Shown here piece by piece: positions 44,233-51,924 of a DNA stretch of 64,000 bases. Below the pieces are notes generated by a model. That model saw only the letters and a program-made list of their open reading frames with translations. It was not told the origin of the DNA and searched no databases. Both the position numbers and the translations under genes were made by a program. The DNA is from Qipengyuania oceanensis (GTDB lineage: Bacteria > Pseudomonadota > Alphaproteobacteria > Sphingomonadales > Sphingomonadaceae): contig NZ_WTYN01000001.1 in assembly GCF_009827535.1 (NCBI RefSeq), forward strand, positions 868,001 to 932,000, written 5' to 3'. Each line of letters begins with the position of its first letter. Within the stretch, counting starts at the first letter, position 1.

Positions 44233-45297
44233 TTACGTCGAATCCGGCCGCGATTCCCTGTCTTGGGCTGCCAGCACACGAGTGAGACAACCGCACGCCC
44301 ACCAGATCGCCAGCACCCCGGCTATCGAGGCAAGTCCGTCTGCCAGATAGTGCCACGCCAGATGGACGGACCCCACCAGGATCGCCGCGAAGTAGATGCA
44401 GGCCAGCGTCCTCAGCGCGACATGCGATCGTCGCTCGAAAGCAATCAGAACCACCAGGAATGCGATAGCGACATGGAGCGATGGCATAGCCGAAATGCCG
44501 CCAGCAAACGCATCGGTCCCGTAGGTCGAAAGCAGGTACTCCATCGAATTGAACGAGTTCACCGGGTATAGCTTATCGATCTCTTCCAGCCGCTCCATCA
44601 GCGGCGCGAACCGGTCGCTTGCGAAGAAATCATCCATGAAGCACGGGCCCACGGAGGCCAAAACTGTTGCCAAAAAGCCACCCAGTATTAACCATGTCAG
44701 CTGGAACGTCAGGACGGCCCTCACCTGAAACGCGCGATTGGCGCTCAGGACCAGCCAGACGATCAGTCCGATGTTCACCAGGTGCCAGACGCCGTAGAGC
44801 AGATCGATCGCATGGGTCCCCAGCGGTCCGATGATCGCGTGGGTGTATTCCCAGGCATCGGCACCGAGAAGCGCGTGGTCGAAAGCGATGAAATAGGGGT
44901 CCGCATAGAATGGCTGGACTTGCGCGATACTGCGCTTGGCCATGCCCGCAAAGCCCATCGCCTGGACGAGGCCGAAGAATGCTACCGCGCAGGTCGCCAG
45001 CCACCATCGCTTCTCGCGAACGTCGGCCGCCAGTTGCTTGAGCGGATGCGGATGTCTGCGAACGAGCAATACGATCGGGCGCAGCAGAGCGAGCAGGTAG
45101 GCGACGACGAGGGCAACCTTGGCCAGCCCATACCCGCCCATCGGCGTGTCGGGCAGATCGAACAGGCGCTCGTACAGCTCGATGCCGATCGTGGAGGCGA
45201 GCCCGATCAGCAGGATCAGCGCATAGCCCCACAGGAGTGACGGCCTCCTCAGCCGCTGGCGCAGGCCTGCATCGCCGGTTGTCCCGATTTCCCCCAT
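44233..45297 (-). CDS. PAP2_3 superfamily membrane protein
   Basis: A 354-residue polytopic membrane protein with about six helices. The phosphatase-superfamily motifs are C2 SAMPSLHVAIAF and C3 GSVHLAWHYLADG, spaced as in the PAP2_3 group, which includes eukaryotic inositol-phosphorylceramide synthase (Aur1) and bacterial relatives. It may transfer or hydrolyse a phospholipid head group; a role in sphingolipid or phosphatidylinositol-type chemistry is possible because sphingomonads make sphingolipids, but this is inference. It lies upstream of the pilus locus on the same strand with a 334-bp gap. Confidence 0.82.
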   Translation of the reverse strand: MGEIGTTGDAGLRQRLRRPSLLWGYALILLIGLASTIGIELYERLFDLPDTPMGGYGLAKVALVVAYLLALLRPIVLLVRRHPHPLKQLAADVREKRWWLATCAVAFFGLVQAMGFAGMAKRSIAQVQPFYADPYFIAFDHALLGADAWEYTHAIIGPLGTHAIDLLYGVWHLVNIGLIVWLVLSANRAFQVRAVLTFQLTWLILGGFLATVLASVGPCFMDDFFASDRFAPLMERLEEIDKLYPVNSFNSMEYLLSTYGTDAFAGGISAMPSLHVAIAFLVVLIAFERRSHVALRTLACIYFAAILVGSVHLAWHYLADGLASIAGVLAIWWACGCLTRVLAAQDRESRPDST

Positions 45298-45350
45298 TGC
45301 AGCGCCCCCTAGCTGCCGGCGGTTAATTCCCCGCTACCCGAACGCCAGCG

Positions 45351-46142
45351 TCATCCGCGCATGAACTTCTGCGCGCTCTGCCCGTCGTCGACCTTGATGA
45401 TCGCGCCGGTCACGCATTCGCTCGCGGGCGAGACCAGAAACAACAATGTGCTGTCGAGCTGCGCCGGGACCGGGATGCGCCCGCGCACCACGTTATCTTC
45501 CTGCGGGCCGATCCGTTCGAACATGCCGTCGGTCATCTCGGTCACGAACATGCCGGGCGCGATCGCGTTGACGTTGATCCCGGCATAGGCCCACTCGACC
45601 GCCAGCGTCTCGGTCATTCTCGCAGTGGCCGTCTTGGTCACCGCGTAGAGCGCCGCCCCGCCCCCTCGATAGCTGTAATGAGCGGTCGAGGAGATGTTGA
45701 CGATATTGCCGGGCTTCTTCGCCTCGATCAGCCGGCGGGCAATCTCGCAGGCGAGCAGCCACGGACCGCGCAGGTTCACGCCGAGAACCCGGTCGACCAG
45801 GTCGACCGACATCTTGTGAGCCCTCTGCGCATCGGGAATGCCAGCGTTGTTGACCAGTATGTCGATCGTGCCGAACGCCTTTTCCCCCGCGTCGATGGCG
45901 GCGAACAGCGCATCGGTATCGGTCGCATCCATCTCGACCGCGAGCGCGCGGCCGCCCTCGTCCTCGATCTCCTTGGCCAGCGCCTCCAGCCGGTCGATCC
46001 GGCGCGCTGCGAGCACCACTGCCGCGCCCTGCTTCGCCAGCACGCGGGCGAAACGCTCGCCGAAGCCGGAGGATGCGCCGGTCACCAGGGCCACCCGTCC
46101 GGTAAGGTCGGTCGAATTGTTCGGCATCGCAAAATCGGTCAT
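45351..46142 (-). CDS. SDR family oxidoreductase
   Basis: A 263-residue short-chain dehydrogenase. The NAD(P)-binding TGASSGFGERFARVLA lies near residues 21-36, with LVNNAG, the catalytic Ser in VNISSTAHYS, and the YAVTK active-site Tyr/Lys; VDDGQSAQKFMRG closes the fold. It probably oxidises or reduces a hydroxyacyl intermediate. It lies 15 bp downstream of a CitE-like lyase and a MaoC hydratase on the same strand, suggesting one acyl-CoA pathway. The substrate is unknown. A second in-frame ATG (residue 6) is possible, but GGGAGAG favours the first. Confidence 0.9.
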   Translation of the reverse strand: MTDFAMPNNSTDLTGRVALVTGASSGFGERFARVLAKQGAAVVLAARRIDRLEALAKEIEDEGGRALAVEMDATDTDALFAAIDAGEKAFGTIDILVNNAGIPDAQRAHKMSVDLVDRVLGVNLRGPWLLACEIARRLIEAKKPGNIVNISSTAHYSYRGGGAALYAVTKTATARMTETLAVEWAYAGINVNAIAPGMFVTEMTDGMFERIGPQEDNVVRGRIPVPAQLDSTLLFLVSPASECVTGAIIKVDDGQSAQKFMRG

Positions 46143-46157
46143 GTTCTGGTCTCTCCC

Positions 46158-47060
46158 TCAGACGCCATAGGCTTCGGCCAGCGCGATCAGCCGCTCGGCC
46201 TGCTTCTTGTGTGGTATATCGAGCATCTTGCCATCCATGCCGACGGTGCCAGCGCCCGGGTTGGTGGCGAAGGCCGCCATCACCTTGCGCGCATGGTCGA
46301 CCTCTTCGACGGACGGCGTGAAAGCCTCGTTGATCGGACCGACCTGCGCCGGATGAATCGCGAGTCGGCCGGTGAAGCCTTCCGCCCGCGCCTGGCGCGA
46401 GTGGGCGAGCAGGCCCTCGCTATCGCGAAAATCGGCATGGAGCGTTTCGATCGCCTGCACGCCGCTGGCGTGGGCGGCAAGCAGCGTGAGCGAGCGGGCG
46501 AGCCGGAAGGTTTCGTGCCATTCGCCATTGGGAAGGCGATTGCCCGTCGCTCCTAGTGCTGTCGCGAGGTCTTCCGCGCCCCACGTCAGGCCAACGAGGC
46601 GGGACAGGTCGGCATCGGCAAACTCGCCTAGGTGAAAGGGGGCCGTCGCGGTTTCGGTCGCGACCGGGACGATGGCGGTGCTGCCGCTTTCGAGACCGTG
46701 TGTTTGCTCCGCCTCGTCCAGCATGGCCGACAACTGGCGCACGCAGTCCGGCCCGTCGATCTTGGGTTGCACGATGCCGTCGGGAGCACAGGCCATTACC
46801 GCGTCGAGATCGTCCCGCGTCAGCCCGCTATCGAGTGGGTTGACCCGCACCCAGTATTGCATGGGCCGCTGCCCGCGCGGCGTGGCACGGAGCGTCTCCG
46901 CCACCAGCGCGCGCGCGGCAGGCTTGTTTGCGGGCGCGACCGCGTCCTCTAGATCGAAGATGACGGCATCGGCGCCGCATTCGGGTGCCTTGGCGATCTT
47001 CTTCTCACTGTCACCGGGGATGAACAGCATCGAGCGCAGCGGCAATCCGGCTCCGTTCAT
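46158..47060 (-). CDS. CitE/HpcH-family CoA ester lyase
   Basis: A 300-residue TIM-barrel lyase of the HpcH/HpaI-CitE family. It has LRSMLFIPGDSEKKIAKA, the metal-binding GADAVIFDLEDAVAP, VRVNPLDS, IVPVATETATA and LTWGAEDLATALGA, as in citramalyl-CoA/malyl-CoA lyases. The start is the ATG overlapping the MaoC stop (ATGA); the frame continues upstream but only as an alternative frame of the MaoC gene. With the MaoC hydratase it would hydrate and then cleave an unsaturated acyl-CoA, as in C4/C5 dicarboxylate or branched-chain degradation. The exact substrate is not known. Confidence 0.9.
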   Translation of the reverse strand: MNGAGLPLRSMLFIPGDSEKKIAKAPECGADAVIFDLEDAVAPANKPAARALVAETLRATPRGQRPMQYWVRVNPLDSGLTRDDLDAVMACAPDGIVQPKIDGPDCVRQLSAMLDEAEQTHGLESGSTAIVPVATETATAPFHLGEFADADLSRLVGLTWGAEDLATALGATGNRLPNGEWHETFRLARSLTLLAAHASGVQAIETLHADFRDSEGLLAHSRQARAEGFTGRLAIHPAQVGPINEAFTPSVEEVDHARKVMAAFATNPGAGTVGMDGKMLDIPHKKQAERLIALAEAYGV

Positions 47061-47512
47061 TCGGCGGGTCGCTTGTGCTGGAGGCCCGAGCGCTTGCAGC
47101 TCGCAACGAGTTCGTCGTGCTGGTTGTATGCGCGATGCTGGAAGGTGACGATGCCCGCCGTCGGGCGCGATTTCGATTCCCGCAGCTCGAGAACTTCGGT
47201 CTCGATCCGCACGGTGTCGCCGACAAACAGCGGCTTTGGAAAACGGACCTCGTCCCAGCCGAGATTGGCAACCGCGGTACCCAGCGTCGTGTCGCCGACC
47301 GAGATGCCGACCATCAGTCCCAGCGTGAAGCACGAATTGACGAGCACCTGCCCGTAATCGCTGTTCTTCATGTATTCCGCGTCGAGATGGAGTTGCGCGG
47401 GGTTGTGCGTCATGGTCGTGAAGAGCAGATTGTCTGTCTCGGTCACCGTTCGCCTGATCGCATGATCGAAGACCTGCCCTATTTCCAGATCGTCGAACCA
47501 GACGCCAGCCAT
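47057..47512 (-). CDS. MaoC-family dehydratase/hydratase
   Basis: A 151-residue hot-dog-fold (R)-specific enoyl-CoA hydratase. The hydratase motif is seen as TTMTHNPAQLHLDAEYMKNS, with the catalytic Asn/His positions, followed by QVLVNSCFTLGLMVGIS and LGWDEVRFPKPLFVGDTV. Short MaoC proteins paired with a CitE-like lyase occur in mesaconyl-CoA or methylmalyl-CoA-type pathways; the full-length ethylmalonyl-pathway hydratase is longer. A GGGGGGAAGC ribosome-binding site precedes the ATG. It is the first gene of the MaoC-CitE-SDR operon. Confidence 0.9.
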   Translation of the reverse strand: MAGVWFDDLEIGQVFDHAIRRTVTETDNLLFTTMTHNPAQLHLDAEYMKNSDYGQVLVNSCFTLGLMVGISVGDTTLGTAVANLGWDEVRFPKPLFVGDTVRIETEVLELRESKSRPTAGIVTFQHRAYNQHDELVASCKRSGLQHKRPAE

Positions 47513-47603
47513 GCTTCCCCCCGTAACTATCGCGTCGCGCAGCCTTTCCCTGCGCGGCCGCGCCAGTCAACAGGGGATGTCGCGGAAATCTCCCGCCTGA
47601 AGG

Positions 47604-48035
47604 TCAGCCCGGGCTGTCGGGTCCGGTGCTGCTGCCGCCGCCTCCGCCGCCCGCGGCGATCGCGGTGATCGCCAGCGCACCGACGATGCCGCCGATCAGG
47701 GCGGCATTGCCCGGTAGCTTGGCGTCGGCCGGTGCAGCCGCGGGGCATGCGCGTGCATGCCAATCCAACCAGTCGCCCCAGTCGTAGCGAGTACCGTCGG
47801 CGACGTCCTTGTATTCCTTGCCGACATAGCGCCAAGTTTCGGCGGTGTTGCCGGCATCGAGCCAGGCCTCGTATTCGGGGAATATCCGCTTGCAGTCCCA
47901 GGCACGCGGGGGTGGCATCGCCCCGCCGGTATCCGACGAAATCACGTTGTCCTGCGCTGCGACGAGCGAGGTCGTGGCGATCGCAGCAGCGGCCATGACC
48001 GTCGCTATCCGTCCTACCAGTGAAGTTGTCGCCAT
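47604..48035 (-). CDS. Secreted or membrane protein of unknown function
   Basis: A 143-residue protein I do not recognise. It has a signal peptide (ATVMAAAAIATTSLVAAQ), a conserved-looking central part rich in Trp/Tyr with two Cys (WDCKRIFPEYEAWLDAGNTA, TWRYVGKEYKDV, YDWGDWLDWHARAC), a hydrophobic C-terminal helix (AALIGGIVGALAITAIA) and a glycine/serine tail. AAGGG precedes the ATG. The pattern suggests an envelope protein with one disulphide anchored by its C-terminal helix. It stands alone between the MaoC operon (91-bp gap) and the ppx gene (87-bp gap). Confidence 0.6.
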   Translation of the reverse strand: MATTSLVGRIATVMAAAAIATTSLVAAQDNVISSDTGGAMPPPRAWDCKRIFPEYEAWLDAGNTAETWRYVGKEYKDVADGTRYDWGDWLDWHARACPAAAPADAKLPGNAALIGGIVGALAITAIAAGGGGGGSSTGPDSPG

Positions 48036-48122
48036 GTTCGACCCTTGTTGTGTTCGGCCCGACTTATAGCGTGCTCCAGCGCATTGCGAAAGACCGGCCG
48101 GCCCGGTCCCTTGCGCAAGGCA

Positions 48123-49619
48123 TCAGACCTCGCCAGTTTCGATGCGGCTGTCGAGACCCAGCCAGTCGGCCAGCACCTCCAGATCCTTCGTCAGCGGATA
48201 ATGCGCCAGCGCCGCGTGGCTTTCGGAAAGCCGCAGGACCAGCTCCTTGTTGGTGCGACGCAGGCTGCTGTTGCCGATCGATCCGCGCGACGATGCACCC
48301 AGCCGCCGGGCAAGTCGGATCGCCAGCCCCCAGCCTGTACCGGTTCGCAAGGCCGCGTCGCTGGCCAGCCGGCGCAGTTCCTTCGGCATCTCCGTCCGGC
48401 CGAGGCTGCCCAGCAGCGATGCGCACAACATCGCGCGGTCGGCTGCGTCGATGCCGATCCAGCGCTTGTCGAGCGACCATTCGGTAGCGTGATTGGCGCG
48501 CAGGTTCGGTTCGACCCTTTGCAGCGCCATGCACAAGAGCGCGGCGGCGAGCCGCAGGCGCTCGGTGCCGTTGCCCTCGCCTGTCGCCACATCGGCGGTC
48601 CACCCGGCGACAAGCGTGGCATCGGTGATCTGCGCTTCGTACATGCGCGCGAAATCGGCGATGCCGACTAGGAGCGGGTCCTTGGCGCGCTGCAAATCAT
48701 CGAGCCGGGCATAAAGCAGGCCTTCGCGGATACCCCAGGACGAGAACACTAGCCGGTCCGGCTCGAACTGTTCGATCATCACGCGCAGCAGCGCGGCCGC
48801 GTCGGAAAGGTATCCGGCGCGCATCGGGCTGATACCGGGAACCCGCATCAGCTTCTCGGGCTTCGATCGCGCCAGCCTGGCGCACAGGCGCAGCGCCTCG
48901 TCGGGGGCGAGTTCGAAGGCCTGGGGATCGGTCAGCGGATACTTGCACGAATGCATCGCGTATTGCGCGAGCGCCCGCCACGTCCCGCCGACCATGTACA
49001 GCGGGCCGGGATGCGCCTGTGCCCAGCCGACTTTCCCGAATGCCTTCTTCACGCGCCTGGCGAAGCCTTTATTCATCCTGAGCGAAGGCAGTCTGAGCGT
49101 ACCCAGCGGCAGGCTCTCGCCGTGATGCCATGTCCCCTGCGCGATCGAGACGAGCTCGAGGCTTCCTCCGCCGAGATCGGCGACCACGCCCTCGGCGCCC
49201 GGGAATGCGCCGATCGCGCCCCAGGCGGAAGTGACTGCCTCCTCCTCGCCCGAAAGCAGTCTCGGATCGAGCCCCAACGCGCGCACCTTGTCGAGGAACT
49301 CGCCGCCGTTGTCAGCTTCGCGGGCAGCGGCCGTTGCTACGGTCTGCACATCCGCGACTTCGAGCTCGTCGAGGATCACCCGGTAGCGGGCGAGCGCGCC
49401 GAGCGCATCGTCGCTCGCTTCCTTGGGAATGGATCCGGTCGTCGCCAGATCGCGGCCCAGCCGGGCGGCGACCTTCTCGTTCCAGACCGTCACCGGCGCC
49501 CGCGGCGGTCCGCCGTAGATCACCATTCTCACCGTGTTCGAACCGATGTCGACCACGCCGGACAAGCGTTCGCGGTCTAGCCGGCTGCGCTGCTTTGCCG
49601 GCGACCTCGTCGGCGTCAC
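48123..49619 (-). CDS. ppx: Exopolyphosphatase (Ppx/GppA family)
   Basis: A 498-residue ASKHA-fold phosphatase. The two phosphate-binding loops are VVDIGSNTVRMVIYGG (about residues 22-37) and VVADLGGGSLELVSI; the long C-terminal half has the helical HD-like domain of Ppx. It hydrolyses polyphosphate (or pppGpp). The start is a GTG overlapping the ppk1 stop codon (GTGA); the frame remains open upstream through the ppk1 region, but that is not homologous. It is encoded directly downstream of ppk1, giving the opposing enzymes of polyphosphate turnover in one operon. Confidence 0.92.
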   Translation of the reverse strand: MTPTRSPAKQRSRLDRERLSGVVDIGSNTVRMVIYGGPPRAPVTVWNEKVAARLGRDLATTGSIPKEASDDALGALARYRVILDELEVADVQTVATAAAREADNGGEFLDKVRALGLDPRLLSGEEEAVTSAWGAIGAFPGAEGVVADLGGGSLELVSIAQGTWHHGESLPLGTLRLPSLRMNKGFARRVKKAFGKVGWAQAHPGPLYMVGGTWRALAQYAMHSCKYPLTDPQAFELAPDEALRLCARLARSKPEKLMRVPGISPMRAGYLSDAAALLRVMIEQFEPDRLVFSSWGIREGLLYARLDDLQRAKDPLLVGIADFARMYEAQITDATLVAGWTADVATGEGNGTERLRLAAALLCMALQRVEPNLRANHATEWSLDKRWIGIDAADRAMLCASLLGSLGRTEMPKELRRLASDAALRTGTGWGLAIRLARRLGASSRGSIGNSSLRRTNKELVLRLSESHAALAHYPLTKDLEVLADWLGLDSRIETGEV

Positions 49620-51808
49620 GCGCGATTGCCCAGCGACAACCGCGGAACTTCCTGCGCCTTCAGTGCCGAGCCGCGCCCCGAGAGCGAAGGATTGGCCATG
49701 AAATAGTGGTGGCAGTTGAAGCCCGCATCGGGACCTTCCGAGCCGAGATGCATGCGATGATATTCTCCGTCGGCGCCAAGGCTCCAGCTCTGTTCCGTGT
49801 CGAGGATGTTCGCCAGCATGACCTGGCCCAAAACCTGGTCGTGCACCGTCTTGTTGGTGATCGGGACGAGAACCTCGACCCGTCGGTCGAGGTTGCGCGA
49901 CATGGCATCGGCGGAGGTGATGAAGAGATCCGCCTTCCGGCTCGGCAGTTCCTGCCCGTTGGCAAAGGCCCAGATGCGGCCATGCTCCAGGAACCGGCCG
50001 ATGATCGACTTGACCCGGATGTTCTCCGACAGGCCCGGCACCCCTGCCCGCAGGCTGCAGATGCCGCGCACGACCATGTGGATCTCTACGCCCGCCGCGC
50101 TCGCCTCGTAGAACTTGTCGATCATCTCGCGGTTGGTGACCGAGTTCATCTTGACCCAGATAGCCGCCGGCTTGCCCTCGCGAGCGTGGGCGATCTCGCG
50201 ATCGATCAGGTCGTAGAGTTTCTGGCGCAGCCCGAGCGGCGAGATCGCGAGCTGTTCGAGCGCGGTCGGTTCCACATAGCCGGTGACGAAGTTGAACAGC
50301 TTCGCCGCGTCGCGACCGAACGCCGGATCGGCGGTGAAGAAGCTGAGATCGGTATAGATGCGCGCGTTGACCGGATGGTAGTTGCCGGTGCCGAAATGGC
50401 AGTAGGTGCGATAGCCGTCGTCCTCGCGTCGCACCACGAGGCTGACCTTGGCGTGGGTCTTCCACTCGGTGAAACCGTAGATCACCTGCACCCCGGCGCG
50501 TTCCAGCTCGGTCGCCCAGTGGATGTTGCGTTCCTCGTCGAAGCGGGCCTTCAGCTCGACCACGGCCGTCACCGCCTTGCCTTCCAGCGCGGCCTCGATC
50601 AGTGCCGCGATCACCGGCGACTGGTCGCCCGCGCGGTAGAGCGTCTGCTTGATCGAAACGACCGCGGGATCGGCGGCCGCCTGGCGCAGGAAGTCGACGA
50701 CCACTTCGAAACTCTCGTACGGGTGATGGACGACCAGGTCCTTCTCGCGGATCGCGCCGAAACAGTCCCCGTCATGCGCCAGGATGCGTTCGGGATAGCG
50801 CGGATCGAAAGGCGCGAACTTGAGGTCGGGCCGGCTCTCGTTGCAGATCGCCGCGAGGTGGCGCATGCCGAGCATGCCCTTGGTCTTGACGATCATCGCG
50901 GCATCGACGTCGAACTGTTCGCGCAGCAGCGCTTCGGCGCCTTCGTCGCATTCGTCGTCGAGCTCGAGCAGGACGGCTCGTCCTCGCCGTCGCCGCTGGA
51001 TCGCGGTGCGGAAGAAGCGCACCAGGTCTTCCGCCTCTTCCTCCACCTCGATGTCGCTGTCGCGCAGGACGCGGAACAGGCCGTCACCCAGGATCTTGAA
51101 CCCGGGAAACATCAGCTCGGCGAAATGGGTGATGATGTGCTCGATCGCGACGTATGTCGCTGCATCGCCGGGAATGCGGACGAAGCGCGGAACGCCGGCG
51201 GGGATAAGCACCATCTCGATCAGGGGCGCTTTGCGCTTGCCGCGCTTCAGGCGGAAGATTGCGCCCATCCCCATGTTCGCAACGAAGGGGAACGGGTGCG
51301 AGGGATCGATCGCCTGTGGGGTGATAAGCGGCAGGATGTCGGTGCTGAAATAGTCTTCCAGCCACGCGATCTCGCCCTCGTCGAGCTGCGCGATCGACGC
51401 GATTTCGATGCCTTCCTGCGCGAGCAATCCGCACAAGGTGTCGAGCGCCGCCTGCTGGCGCTGTTCGAGCCCGACCATCTCGTGGCGAATGGCCTCGAGC
51501 TGCTGGGCGGGAGACTTTCCGTCGATGGCGGTCGATTCGATGCCGCGGCTGGCCTGGCCTTCCAGCCCGGCGATCCGGATCATCGTGAATTCGTCTAGAT
51601 TGCTGGCGGAAATGGATAGAAAGCGCAGGCGTTCGAGAAGCGGATAATTCTCGTTCTCGGCTTCGGCCAGCACGCGCCGATTGAATGCCAGCCACGACAG
51701 CTCGCGATTGACGTAGCGGTCCTCGGGCGCTTCGACAGCACCGGTGGTCGCGACGGGATCGGGCGCGTTCATTGCTCTTGGCAGTCTCCGGAGATCATCC
51801 ATCCGCAT
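49616..51808 (-). CDS. ppk1: Polyphosphate kinase 1
   Basis: A 730-residue polyphosphate kinase that makes polyphosphate from ATP. The N-terminal domain begins YVNRELSWLAFNRRVLAEA; the phospholipase-D-like catalytic domains carry the autophosphorylated H452 in TEWKTHAKVSLVVR and the second active-site His in GRFLEHGRIWAF. The annotated ATG gives 730 residues; a second ATG at 51772 (MNAPDPV) is a plausible alternative. The stop overlaps the ppx start by 4 bp. A GC-rich hairpin (51891-51915) separates it from the TonB receptor gene upstream. Confidence 0.96.
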   Translation of the reverse strand: MRMDDLRRLPRAMNAPDPVATTGAVEAPEDRYVNRELSWLAFNRRVLAEAENENYPLLERLRFLSISASNLDEFTMIRIAGLEGQASRGIESTAIDGKSPAQQLEAIRHEMVGLEQRQQAALDTLCGLLAQEGIEIASIAQLDEGEIAWLEDYFSTDILPLITPQAIDPSHPFPFVANMGMGAIFRLKRGKRKAPLIEMVLIPAGVPRFVRIPGDAATYVAIEHIITHFAELMFPGFKILGDGLFRVLRDSDIEVEEEAEDLVRFFRTAIQRRRRGRAVLLELDDECDEGAEALLREQFDVDAAMIVKTKGMLGMRHLAAICNESRPDLKFAPFDPRYPERILAHDGDCFGAIREKDLVVHHPYESFEVVVDFLRQAAADPAVVSIKQTLYRAGDQSPVIAALIEAALEGKAVTAVVELKARFDEERNIHWATELERAGVQVIYGFTEWKTHAKVSLVVRREDDGYRTYCHFGTGNYHPVNARIYTDLSFFTADPAFGRDAAKLFNFVTGYVEPTALEQLAISPLGLRQKLYDLIDREIAHAREGKPAAIWVKMNSVTNREMIDKFYEASAAGVEIHMVVRGICSLRAGVPGLSENIRVKSIIGRFLEHGRIWAFANGQELPSRKADLFITSADAMSRNLDRRVEVLVPITNKTVHDQVLGQVMLANILDTEQSWSLGADGEYHRMHLGSEGPDAGFNCHHYFMANPSLSGRGSALKAQEVPRLSLGNRA

Positions 51809-51890
51809 GGGCGGGTGATGTTACACTCCGGTGACAGCGAGCCAAGCCCGAACTGCGTTTGCCGGCAATGTGCCTGCTTTGGGGGCCGTG

Positions 51891-51915
51891 CGGGCGCCAG
51901 CGATGCCGGCGCCCG
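51891..51915 (-). terminator. Terminator-like hairpin after the TonB-dependent receptor
   Basis: CGGGCGCC at 51891-51898 pairs perfectly with GGCGCCCG at 51908-51915 around a 9-nt loop. It lies 9 bp downstream of the minus-strand receptor gene and upstream of ppk1. There is no U-tract, so it may act as an RNA end-stabiliser or a Rho-linked site. Confidence 0.45.
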
Positions 51916-51924
51916 TGGAGTTGC

